From Flemingiibacterium sp045636265 (GTDB lineage: Bacteria; Bacillota; Clostridia; Oscillospirales; CAG-272), in the NCBI GenBank assembly GCA_045636265.1, contig JAZTXD010000186.1, positions 1 to 32,991 on the forward strand: a stretch of 32,991 nucleotides of DNA, given 5' to 3'. Below the pieces are notes generated by a model, which did no database searches, was not told the origin of the DNA, and was given only the letters and a program-made list of their open reading frames with translations. This document shows, in pieces, positions 1-6,846 of the stretch (positions are counted from its first letter, which is position 1; every line of letters begins with the position of its first letter). The position numbers and the translations under genes are program-made.

Positions 1-155
1 GACATAACATTTTTAAACTGCATAGTATGATGGCTTATGTTTTCATTATCAGTCAAAGTAAGCTTGAATGTGATTTCTTTATTTGACATATTAAAATTAA
101 TGTCATTTATAGTAGAATAATAAATAGTATTAATTGCACAAAGCAAACCATCCAT
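1..155 (-). CDS. Candidate immunity protein, partial (runs off left edge)
   Basis: An open frame starts with ATG at 155..153 and stays open to the window edge (51 codons). AGGAGG at 170..165 lies 9 bases upstream, a near-ideal ribosome site. The visible N-terminus begins MDGLLCAINTIYYS and continues as alternating polar and hydrophobic segments that look beta-rich, with no signal peptide or membrane segment. I do not recognise a family. It starts 16 bases after the stop codon of the upstream RHS tail, so its ribosome site lies between the two genes; this is the usual position of an immunity gene behind a polymorphic toxin tip. Immunity to the tail at 172-1383 is therefore inferred from position only. 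The full length cannot be judged. Confidence 0.6.
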   Translation of the reverse strand, partial: MDGLLCAINTIYYSTINDINFNMSNKEITFKLTLTDNENISHHTMQFKNVM

Positions 156-171
156 ATAGGTTTTCCTCCTA

Positions 172-1383
172 TCATTTTTTCAGCAACTTCAAGATCAGAT
201 TAATTATTTTAATGATATTACTAAACGTAATAGGAATATGAGTTAATCCTCTATCTCCAGAAAATTTTCCTAAAATCGTCAAAGTGCCTTTGGTAATATG
301 GGACAGTCTAAAATAATTAGTTCGACCTCCACCGCTTGTCATAACACGAAGCATATATTTGCCAATTTTAATGGTCCATCCATTACCTTTCGCTGCTTCT
401 AAGGAACCACCAACAATTTTTGCAATTCCATTTGCGATGGCTTTATTAATCTTAAGCGCAAATGCGCCTCCTGCCTTATATATTGCAAAAATTGCCTCTC
501 CAACATAGTTCCCTACATATGCGCCCAATCCTGTAAGTGCTGCCACACCAAGGGCGATGAATACTTTTCGACCCAAACCTCGTAATTTAAGCAAATCTGC
601 GACACGAGGAACCAAAAGAGCACCTAATCCAAAACCTAGTATGACACCGATGATAGTACCGGCCGGACCATAGCCAGATGGATCTTTATAATTGACTGGA
701 TTATTCTCACAATATGCAAACAAATTATAGCTTGCAATATTTCCAGTTACACCCAAGAACATGGGATCATCGCTATTCAAAAACCGACCGATCTCAGAAT
801 CGTAATAACGGCTAGATACATAATAGAGCCCCGTCTCCGCATCATAGTAGTATCCACGATATCTGAACGGGTTCACTGTCGCAATACCTACAGTCGTCGT
901 ATCGCTAACAATGGTGCATACACCCCAAGCATCGTAAGAGTATCTCGCAACTACCTCGCCATCCTTATCGGCGATAGCGATAATGTCGCCCTGCAGGTTC
1001 TTTAGGAAGAAATAGGAAGCATCATTGTATCTGATACCGCAGATATTCTCCTCGTTGTCCCACAGCGTTGTGATGGTGTTGTCGCCCCACGTTTCTTTCA
1101 GTATCTTCGCTCCGTCAAGTCTGTAGGTGTGAGTTATGCCATTTACCGTCTTGCTCGTGCGGATGCCGTTAGCATTGTAGGTGTAGGTGTTGCTGTCGTA
1201 GGATTTGAGCTGTCTGCCCTTCTCCCATGTCAGTGTGTGTCCGAGGTAAGACAGTGGATTGCCCTGTGCATCGTAGATGATGCTCTGTCCGTCGTAGCTC
1301 GTGAGCAGGTCATTCCATGGGCAGTCGTAGGTGTATGTCTTGCCGTTCTTCGTGGTGATGTTACCGTAGTTGTCGTATGTCAT
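172..1383 (-). CDS. Truncated RHS C-terminal module 1 (RHS core plus toxin-like tail)
   Basis: The open frame actually extends to 1542, where a stop at 1545..1543 closes it; the first in-frame ATG is at 1383 but has no ribosome site, so translation as a separate protein is doubtful. The frame from 1542 begins YEYDAEER and carries YD-type repeats, followed (from the ATG) by RHS core motifs such as NPFRYRGYYYD (residues 171-181) and IGRF (198-201), and the pre-tail motif DPSGY (234-238). After it comes a hydrophobic stretch (about 241-300) and a soluble basic tail (about 332-403) with conserved-looking Arg, His and Asp (GGGRTNYFRLSH, SGDRGLTHI). Full RHS proteins exceed 1,000 residues, so the N-terminal shell is missing. 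The tail resembles RHS-associated toxin tails, but I cannot name its activity. It is followed directly by a candidate immunity gene. It is likely a silent tip cassette. Confidence 0.75.
   Translation of the reverse strand: MTYDNYGNITTKNGKTYTYDCPWNDLLTSYDGQSIIYDAQGNPLSYLGHTLTWEKGRQLKSYDSNTYTYNANGIRTSKTVNGITHTYRLDGAKILKETWGDNTITTLWDNEENICGIRYNDASYFFLKNLQGDIIAIADKDGEVVARYSYDAWGVCTIVSDTTTVGIATVNPFRYRGYYYDAETGLYYVSSRYYDSEIGRFLNSDDPMFLGVTGNIASYNLFAYCENNPVNYKDPSGYGPAGTIIGVILGFGLGALLVPRVADLLKLRGLGRKVFIALGVAALTGLGAYVGNYVGEAIFAIYKAGGAFALKINKAIANGIAKIVGGSLEAAKGNGWTIKIGKYMLRVMTSGGGRTNYFRLSHITKGTLTILGKFSGDRGLTHIPITFSNIIKIINLILKLLKK
842..1260 (-). repeat. RHS core direct repeat, copy A
   Basis: This stretch aligns with 3166-3584 at a constant offset of 2324 bases with no indels between the anchors I checked (TCTGAACGG and CCGAGGTA, 379 bases apart in both copies). 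Homology continues more weakly toward the tails. Long, in-register repeats like this are substrates for homologous exchange of RHS tips. Confidence 0.8.
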
Positions 1384-1541
1384 TGTGTTTACAGTAACAC
1401 AGTCACGGGTTTCGCAAAGGAGCTGTCCGAGTGCATCATAGGTGTATTCGGTTACTGTAGATATGTTCGGATTTGCAGTGGTGTCTGTGTCCGTAACCTT
1501 TGTGATACGCTCCTCGGCATCGTATTCGTATTGTATATAGT

Positions 1542-1570
1542 ATTATACCTCATTTGTGCAATAATGTCAA
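1542..1570 (-). promoter_or_regulatory. Consensus sigma-A promoter ahead of RHS module 1
   Basis: On the minus strand the -35 box TTGACA (1570..1565) and -10 box TATAAT (1547..1542) both match consensus exactly, with a 17-base spacer. The predicted start falls near 1535, within a few bases of where RHS-coding homology begins. The 13-mer CAGTATTGACATT around the -35 box (1575..1563) is identical at the second RHS module. Confidence 0.8.
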
Positions 1571-1589
1571 TACTGTGGATATAGGAATA

Positions 1590-1609
1590 GCCGCATCCGA
1601 AGATGCGAC
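1590..1609 (-). terminator. Strong stem-loop after the immunity gene, possible weak terminator
   Basis: An 8-bp stem closes a UUCG tetraloop (GTCGCATC / GATGCGGC on the minus strand), 27 bases after the stop of the gene at 1636-2337. The sequence that follows (TATTCC) is not a proper T-tract, so intrinsic termination would be inefficient. It could instead protect the transcript 3' end. Confidence 0.4.
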
Positions 1610-1635
1610 TACCCCAAAAATCTTTATTGCATCAT

Positions 1636-2337
1636 CTATTCGCGTTCTATATCATTAGCAATCCAATTTCTTCTCGGATTGTCATAATACCGCTGGATAT
1701 ACTCACGAGAAATATATTTCTGTAAAATATGGCATTCCGGTGTTCCTATGCTTTTCTGAACAGAGTCATACAATTTTTCTCCAGCTAAACGAAGTAAGTA
1801 TCCAACACCCCAAAATATCAATATCAACCACACTGGAAACTTCCACCCATTTGCCCAAAAGGTTAGTTTAAACAGAACAAACAACACAGTTGTCTGCAAA
1901 AAATGCCCTTCGAATATAAAACCCAATATGCTGTTCTGTATTTCATCTTCAGTATGTACGTTGGACACCGCGCTGCATAAACTATCCCTATCGGCAACAT
2001 CGTGAATTTCTTGTACTATATGAGCATTTTGGCAGGTGCAAAAGAAGCGATCGTATGTGTAACTCAACTCAAAATGCACTTTTTCACGTATTATATATAT
2101 GATACTATCCGCCGATATGTTTTTGAAAATAAACGTTGTATTTAATACGATTTGACACACTCCATCCAACTCAAAGCAATTACCGTAGCTACTACCGTAC
2201 ATATGTAATAATTCTATTTTGGTTGTATCGGTAGTATTAATTTCAACTGTGGTGCTACTTTTGGGATATAAAGTTAACCGTAAATTTTCATTAATTATGC
2301 AACTGATTGGCTGTAGACTTTTATTGTATAATACCAA
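1636..2337 (-). CDS. Candidate membrane immunity protein, 233 aa
   Basis: The start is TTG at 2337..2335, chosen because AGGAGG lies 6 bases upstream; no ATG is placed as well. The N-terminal half (1-130) is polar and looks beta-rich. Two hydrophobic segments at about 136-160 and 167-184 predict a small membrane anchor with a cytoplasmic-type basic C-terminus. Cysteines cluster at 100-102. No family is recognised. It lies 59 bases after the stop of RHS module 2 on the same strand, the usual position of an immunity gene. Because the tail of module 2 is itself strongly hydrophobic, a membrane-located antidote to a membrane-acting toxin is a reasonable inference. A TATAAT-like sequence in the gap (around 2370) has no convincing -35, so expression is more likely from the promoter at 3593-3621. 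Confidence 0.65.
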   Translation of the reverse strand: MVLYNKSLQPISCIINENLRLTLYPKSSTTVEINTTDTTKIELLHMYGSSYGNCFELDGVCQIVLNTTFIFKNISADSIIYIIREKVHFELSYTYDRFFCTCQNAHIVQEIHDVADRDSLCSAVSNVHTEDEIQNSILGFIFEGHFLQTTVLFVLFKLTFWANGWKFPVWLILIFWGVGYLLRLAGEKLYDSVQKSIGTPECHILQKYISREYIQRYYDNPRRNWIANDIERE

Positions 2338-2396
2338 TATTTTCCTCCTAAATGATACAATTGATTTTTATTATAATAAAAATATTATTTTCATAC

Positions 2397-3446
2397 TTAT
2401 GAGACGCTAGGTAATTTTGCGGTAGGGACATAAAGCGACATTAAAATTGCACCCGGAGACCAATAATCGTCCCATTGAAAATCGCTTATATCCAAAAGGA
2501 ACGCAATAAGGCCACCAATCGATGAAAAGGCAGATACCAAACTGGAAATTCGTTGAAACAATTTACTCTCAAATGAAAGAATACTCGACAAACAATTTTC
2601 AACAATACTGTTCATAACTGATTTCACCGGGGTTTCAAGTCCCATTGCACCAATTGCCAATCCAACCATAACCTTTATTATCACACTACCTATAAATTTT
2701 CCACATCCCTTTGCGAACCAATTAAGAATCTTCTTAGCAATGAGTATACCCTTTTGACCACCCTTGGCAAAATAAATATTAACCACAAACTTAAGTATTC
2801 TCCTAATTGTTCCTTCAACCCACTTACTTATTATTAAAGCAATTATCAAATCTATAGTTGCAGATATAACTGCTGTACTAATATAAATTTGACCATTCTT
2901 AAATTTTAATAGCGATGTAAAGGAAGTTTTAAGTTTGTCTATCATTTTAGAGCAGATATCGTTCAGTAAATCAAACAATACATTCAAAGAGAAATAACCA
3001 TCTTCATCACTATTGCTAATAGGATTATTATTAACATAAGCAAACAATGACGCTCTAAATTTAGGACCAATGAAAACTATATTTTCCGCCTCATCCGCAT
3101 TCACAAATCTACCAATGGTTGGGTTGTAGTATCTGCTTTGGAGATAATAGAGCTGTGTTTCGCTGTCATAGTAATAACCACGGTATCTGAACGGGTTCAC
3201 CGTCGCAATGTTGACACCCGAAGTATCACTAACAATAGTAGGTACACCCCAAGCATCGTAAGAGTAACGTGCAACTACGTCACCGTTAGTATCAGCGATA
3301 GCGATAATGTCACCCTGCAGGTTCTTGAGGAAGAAATATGTCGCATCATTGTATCTGATACCGCAGATATTCTCCTCGTTATCCCACAATGTTGTGAGGG
3401 TGTTGTCGCCCCAGGTTTCTTTCAGTATCTTCGCGCCGTCAAGCAT
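2397..3446 (-). CDS. Truncated RHS C-terminal module 2 (RHS core plus hydrophobic tail)
   Basis: The RHS frame is open up to a stop inside the -10 box near 3598..3593, so the coding homology really begins at 3584; the first in-frame ATG (3446) has no ribosome site. Residues 1-115 are RHS core (NPFRYRGYYYD at 84-94, IGRF at 111-114), nearly identical to module 1. The pre-tail motif is NSDEDGY (145-151). The remaining roughly 198 residues are unrelated to module 1: AT-rich, rich in Ile, Leu, Ser and Lys, with several hydrophobic stretches (for example STAVISATIDLIIALIIS and IIKVMVGLAIGAMGL). That composition suggests a membrane-inserting or pore-forming tail, but no family is recognised. The N-terminal shell of a normal RHS protein is absent. 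It is likely a silent tip cassette. Confidence 0.72.
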   Translation of the reverse strand: MLDGAKILKETWGDNTLTTLWDNEENICGIRYNDATYFFLKNLQGDIIAIADTNGDVVARYSYDAWGVPTIVSDTSGVNIATVNPFRYRGYYYDSETQLYYLQSRYYNPTIGRFVNADEAENIVFIGPKFRASLFAYVNNNPISNSDEDGYFSLNVLFDLLNDICSKMIDKLKTSFTSLLKFKNGQIYISTAVISATIDLIIALIISKWVEGTIRRILKFVVNIYFAKGGQKGILIAKKILNWFAKGCGKFIGSVIIKVMVGLAIGAMGLETPVKSVMNSIVENCLSSILSFESKLFQRISSLVSAFSSIGGLIAFLLDISDFQWDDYWSPGAILMSLYVPTAKLPSVS

Positions 3447-3584
3447 ATAGGTGTGCTTTACTCCACCTATCGTCTTGCTTGTTCGGATACCGTTCGCGTT
3501 GTAGGTGTAGGTGTTGCTGTCGTAGCTCTTAAGCTGTCTGCCCTTTTCCCATGTCAGTGTGTGTCCGAGGTAGGTGGTCGGATT
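3166..3584 (-). repeat. RHS core direct repeat, copy B
   Basis: Second copy of the repeat at 842-1260. Homology stops abruptly: copy A continues as RHS-coding sequence after 1260, whereas copy B changes after 3584 to AT-rich promoter sequence. The truncation point of module 2 is therefore defined to the base. Confidence 0.8.
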
Positions 3585-3592
3585 ACAATATA

Positions 3593-3621
3593 ATTATACA
3601 GGATTTAACTTAAAATGTCAA
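3593..3621 (-). promoter_or_regulatory. Consensus sigma-A promoter ahead of RHS module 2
   Basis: TTGACA at 3621..3616 and TATAAT at 3598..3593 on the minus strand are exact consensus with a 17-base spacer. The predicted start (about 3585) coincides with the RHS truncation point. The flanking 13-mer CAGTATTGACATT (3626..3614) matches the module 1 promoter, while the spacers differ. Confidence 0.8.
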
Positions 3622-3682
3622 TACTGCAGTTGCAGTGCCACCTGCCTCCAAACAAGTTTTTTCAAAAATTCCCGCTCACCAC

Positions 3683-3711
3683 TTGAAAAAAACGAAAGTA
3701 TGATGTATAAT
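3683..3711 (+). promoter_or_regulatory. acpP promoter
   Basis: TTGAAA (3683-3688), a 17-base spacer and TATAAT (3706-3711) lie 43 bases before the acpP start. It points away from the RHS region. Confidence 0.75.
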
Positions 3712-3754
3712 GTAAATACGCAATAGACATCAAACCCTTTTGGAGGTATACCCC

Positions 3755-3979
3755 ATGACAGAGCAAATAATCGCAATTATTTTAGACCAGCTTCACTGTG
3801 ATGCCGACACCGCAACCGAATCCGCCCTGCTCGCGGAAGACCTCGGCGCGGACTCGCTTGACCTTGTGGAAATCCTTATGACGATAGAGGAAAATTTCGG
3901 CGTTGTCGTCCCCGATGAGGATATCCCGAGCTTCAAAACAGTCGGCGACATAGTTTCATATGTCGAGGCTAATATGTAA
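3755..3979 (+). CDS. acpP: Acyl carrier protein
   Basis: A 74-residue acyl carrier protein that carries growing fatty-acyl chains on a phosphopantetheine arm in type II fatty acid synthesis. The attachment motif GADSLDLVE is present with the modified serine at residue 34, and the acidic four-helix pattern and length are typical. ATG at 3755 is preferred over an in-frame TTG at 3740 because GGAGG (3742-3746) lies 8 bases ahead of it. It is a single-gene transcription unit with its own promoter and a strong terminator. No fatty acid synthesis genes are adjacent, so whether this is the main or an accessory acyl carrier protein cannot be decided here. Confidence 0.93.
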   Translation: MTEQIIAIILDQLHCDADTATESALLAEDLGADSLDLVEILMTIEENFGVVVPDEDIPSFKTVGDIVSYVEANM

Positions 3980-3986
3980 AAATATG

Positions 3987-4016
3987 AGCGCTCCCGATTA
4001 ACGGGAGCGCTTTTTT
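3987..4016 (+). terminator. acpP intrinsic terminator
   Basis: A 10-bp perfect stem (AGCGCTCCCG / CGGGAGCGCT) with a 5-base loop is followed by a T-run. It lies just before the convergent symporter gene ends at 4019. Confidence 0.9.
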
Positions 4017-4018
4017 GT

Positions 4019-5563
4019 TTATTCTTTTTCCTCGGTTTCGCCGATTGAAACCTTCTTGCGGACCGTAACCTCTTTGTCGTAGCAGGAGAATATCTGCTCG
4101 GTATCAACATTTTTCGGCTTCGGAGTTACAAGCGATACTATCGGCACCGCAATGAGCGTAGCGACCATTGCAATAGCGCCCGCGTTAATGGGGGATGCGA
4201 TAAACTTAAGGAACATATTTGAAACGGTAAGTCCAACACCGACAGCAAAGCTTACCCACACCGAAGCGACGGTTATACGCTTTGAGTACAAGCCGTACAT
4301 GAACGGTGCCAGGAACGCTCCCGCGAGTGCGCCCCACGAAATGCCCATGAGCTGTGCGATGAATGTGCTTGCGGAATTGTACTGGAATATTGCAATTCCT
4401 GCGGAGATTATGATGAACACAGCGATAAATATTCTGATTATGAGAAGCTGTTTCTTATCGCTCATATTCTTTGAGATATTGCCTTTGATGAGGTCAAGGG
4501 TTATCGTTGAGCTCGACGTTAACACAAGGCTCGAAAGCGTGGACATCGATGCCGAGAGCACAAGCACGATAACGATACCGATGAGGATATCAGACAAAGT
4601 TGCAAGCATATTGGGAATTACAGAGTCGTAAACAAGCGCTCCTGACGCGGTTTTACCAATATCAAAGAGTCTGCCAAAGCCGCCGAGGAAGTAGCATCCG
4701 CCCGAAACGACAACTGCAAATACCGTGGAAATGATAGTTCCCTTGCTGATAGCCTTTCCGGACTTTATAGCGTAGAACTTCTGCACCATCTGCGGAAGTC
4801 CCCAAGTACCAAGAGAAGTGAGTATTACAACGCCGAGGAGATTCAGCGGATCAGGGCCGAACATGGATGTGAACGCGCCCTGCATGCCCTCGGGCACTGT
4901 GGCGTCGGTAACATTTGACAGCGCTTTAACCGCTTCGGTAAATCCGCCCTGTCCCATGAGCACGGAAGCAATGACAGCGACAATACCGACGAGCATTATG
5001 ATGCCCTGAATAAAGTCGTTAAGCGCGGTTGCCATGTATCCGCCGAGGATTACATAGAGTCCCGTGAGCACCGCCATTACGATAACACAGACCTCATATG
5101 GAATAGCGAACGCCATACCGAAAAGTCTGGAAAGTCCGTTGTATACGGATGCAGTGTATGGGATAAGGAAAACAAACGTGATAAGCGCCGCCGCAAGCTT
5201 TAGTCCCTTTGAGCCAAAGCGCTTTTCAAAGTATTCGGGCATTGTCTTCGCGCCGAGATGATGTGTCATAACGCGAGTACGTCTGCCGAGCACTACCCAT
5301 GCAAGAAGGCTTCCGATAATGGCGTTGCCGATACCTATCCACGTTGCCGCCATGCCGAATTTCCAGCCGAACTGTCCTGCGTATCCGACGAACACGACTG
5401 CCGAAAAGTAGGACGTACCGTAAGCGAAGGCTGTCAGCCACGGTCCGACAGAGCGCCCGCCAAGGACGAAACCGTTGACATCGGTAGCTTTTTTACGGCA
5501 ATATATGCCGATACCTACCGTGACAGCGAAAAACAAAACGATCATGAGAATTTTTGCAAGCAT
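4019..5563 (-). CDS. Sodium:solute symporter (SSS family)
   Basis: A 514-residue polytopic membrane protein with the SSS (PutP/PanF-like) pattern of about 13 helices. It starts at MLAKILMIVLFF, and the early region GGRSVGPWLTAFAYGTSYFSA carries the conserved family signature around helix 2. It should couple sodium influx to uptake of a small solute. AAAGGAG at the right distance supports ATG at 5563. The gene is preceded by a T-box riboswitch, which implies that an aminoacyl-tRNA charging state controls it; the substrate is therefore probably an amino acid or a precursor (inference). The family alone does not reveal substrate specificity. It is monocistronic and converges on acpP. Confidence 0.88.
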   Translation of the reverse strand: MLAKILMIVLFFAVTVGIGIYCRKKATDVNGFVLGGRSVGPWLTAFAYGTSYFSAVVFVGYAGQFGWKFGMAATWIGIGNAIIGSLLAWVVLGRRTRVMTHHLGAKTMPEYFEKRFGSKGLKLAAALITFVFLIPYTASVYNGLSRLFGMAFAIPYEVCVIVMAVLTGLYVILGGYMATALNDFIQGIIMLVGIVAVIASVLMGQGGFTEAVKALSNVTDATVPEGMQGAFTSMFGPDPLNLLGVVILTSLGTWGLPQMVQKFYAIKSGKAISKGTIISTVFAVVVSGGCYFLGGFGRLFDIGKTASGALVYDSVIPNMLATLSDILIGIVIVLVLSASMSTLSSLVLTSSSTITLDLIKGNISKNMSDKKQLLIIRIFIAVFIIISAGIAIFQYNSASTFIAQLMGISWGALAGAFLAPFMYGLYSKRITVASVWVSFAVGVGLTVSNMFLKFIASPINAGAIAMVATLIAVPIVSLVTPKPKNVDTEQIFSCYDKEVTVRKKVSIGETEEKE

Positions 5564-5593
5564 AAAAAAGCTCCTTTCTTTAGTCGGGGGAGC

Positions 5594-5897
5594 AAAATAA
5601 AACGCCCTCCCGCAGTTTTTACTGCAGAGGACGAGGATTCCCGTGTTACCACCTCTGTTCGCCCATACCTCACGGTGTGGACCTTTACGAGTACGGGCGC
5701 AATCGCCGATACCCTCCGTCCTATAACGCTGACGCTGCGTCGCCGCCTACCGGTCACCTTTCGGGGCGCAACTCTCGGGAAGTAATATTCAGTATCCGTA
5801 TGATCGCGCCTCTCACCAACCGGCAGCTCTCTGTGATCTCGTGATACCGTCACGGTTTTACCGTTTCCCGGTCACAGTTTTTCATGCGCATTTTAAC
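5594..5897 (-). promoter_or_regulatory. T-box riboswitch (tRNA-sensing leader) of the symporter gene
   Basis: On the minus strand the leader has the expected order of parts. The lower Stem I helix is CGGGAA / TTCCCG, and an upper helix is CGGTATC / GATACTG. Between them is a specifier loop strand AATATTAC, and AGAGAGC and GGTGAGAGGC occur in the apical region. The T-box element AGGTGGTAACACGGG lies within 5656..5640. The antiterminator can form from AGAGG with CCTCT and ACGGG with CTCGT around the TGGT bulge; the competing terminator is a 12-bp stem (5633..about 5601) followed by TTTTATTTTG. The bulge TGGT predicts a tRNA with discriminator base A. The specifier is ambiguous: AUU (Ile) if the following A is required, or UAU (Tyr) if it directly follows GAA. 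Confidence 0.85.
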
Positions 5898-5907
5898 GCG
5901 CTAATTC

Positions 5908-5936
5908 ATTTTAGCACACATTTTTTTGTTTGTCAA
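5908..5936 (-). promoter_or_regulatory. Promoter of the T-box/symporter transcript
   Basis: TTGACA at 5936..5931 and TAAAAT at 5913..5908 on the minus strand, spacer 17 bases. The leader begins about 8 bases further on. Confidence 0.78.
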
Positions 5937-5975
5937 GAGGAATTTTCAAAAAATTTCATCGGAATTTTATTTTGA

Positions 5976-6004
5976 TTGACAAACATTATCAGATGTGATA
6001 TACT
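5976..6004 (+). promoter_or_regulatory. Promoter of the ThrE-type exporter pair
   Basis: TTGACA (5976-5981), 17-base spacer, TATACT (5999-6004). It is divergent from the T-box promoter, with about 40 bases between the two -35 boxes. Confidence 0.75.
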
Positions 6005-6039
6005 AACATTAACGACTTTATTTTATTGGAGAGGTCAAA

Positions 6040-6846
6040 TTGACTGATATCAAAAACATTACACTTCCCGAGCCGACGGAATATACCGGAAGCTATGCCG
6101 ACAATATTCTGCGCATCGCGCTCGACATCGGCGAGGGGTTACTGCTCAGCGGTGCCGAGGTGCACCGTGTTGAATTTGCAATAGAGAAAATCAGCCGCGC
6201 ATACGGTGCAAAGCATGTTGACGTTTTCTCTATTCATTCCCTGATACTCGTTGCTATATACATGCCTGACGGCTCTCATTCAACGCAGTCAAGGCGTATA
6301 CTCGAAACATCAAATCATCTGACGCGAGTTGAGCTATACAATGCTCTCTCACGCGAAATATGCGAAACTGTTCCGCCGATAGACGTTGTGGACGCACGCA
6401 TACGCGAGATAAAGAAGGAGGGCGTTTACCCGTTTCATCTCACAGTTATCGCCCATTTCCTCGCCGCATCAAGCTTTGCCGTTTTCTTTGGCGGCACACT
6501 TCTTGACGGACTCGCAGCGGGACTCGTTGGCATTATCATGGCGTTTCTTGACCGCATAAATATCGATCACATAAACAAAACCGTCAAGATCATGCTCGTT
6601 TCGTTTATCGCAGGTATTCTGTCCTGTCTTTGTATGCGAATCGGATTCGGTGACAATCTCGGCATGATCATCGTCGGAACGATAATGATACTTATCCCCG
6701 GAATTTCACTCGGAAACGCAATGCGTGACCTGCTCAGCGGTGACACGCTGACCGGCACCCTGAAGGCGGTTCAGGCGGTTATAACCGCAGCAATGATGGC
6801 ACTCGGTTACGCCCTCTCGCTTATCATGCTGGGAGGTGGTCTGTAA
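6040..6846 (+). CDS. Threonine/serine exporter, ThrE N-terminal-type subunit (DUF1212)
   Basis: A 268-residue protein of the split ThrE family. The N-terminal half (about 1-130) is a soluble domain with the family segment LDIGEGLLLSGAEVHRVE. The C-terminal half has about five membrane helices, including LGMIIVGTIMILIPGISLGNAMRDLLSGD, a family hallmark. The start is TTG at 6040, supported by GGAGAGG (6028-6034) 5 bases upstream and by a good promoter. It overlaps the next gene by one base, so the two are translationally coupled and probably form one exporter. The substrate (threonine/serine) is known only for family members and is not shown by this sequence. Confidence 0.87.
   Translation: MTDIKNITLPEPTEYTGSYADNILRIALDIGEGLLLSGAEVHRVEFAIEKISRAYGAKHVDVFSIHSLILVAIYMPDGSHSTQSRRILETSNHLTRVELYNALSREICETVPPIDVVDARIREIKKEGVYPFHLTVIAHFLAASSFAVFFGGTLLDGLAAGLVGIIMAFLDRINIDHINKTVKIMLVSFIAGILSCLCMRIGFGDNLGMIIVGTIMILIPGISLGNAMRDLLSGDTLTGTLKAVQAVITAAMMALGYALSLIMLGGGL

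Noticed and set aside
1129..1584. Plus-strand open frame over the RHS core, with a similar one at 3138-3593
   Set aside because: It is the antisense shadow of the RHS core; the similarity between the two simply mirrors the repeat on the minus strand.
2219..2410. Plus-strand frame of 63 residues between RHS module 2 and its immunity gene
   Set aside because: AT-rich chance frame opposite the immunity gene start, with no ribosome site.
1563..3626. The shared 13-mer around the RHS promoters as the end of an insertion sequence
   Set aside because: No inverted partner, target duplication or transposase is visible; it is explained at least in part by a shared -35 region. Kept only as a possibility in the findings.
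5542..5853. Open frames on both strands upstream of the symporter (for example 5258-5785 plus strand, 5542-5853 minus strand)
   Set aside because: They lie over the T-box leader or antisense to the symporter, have no ribosome sites, and their composition reflects RNA structure.
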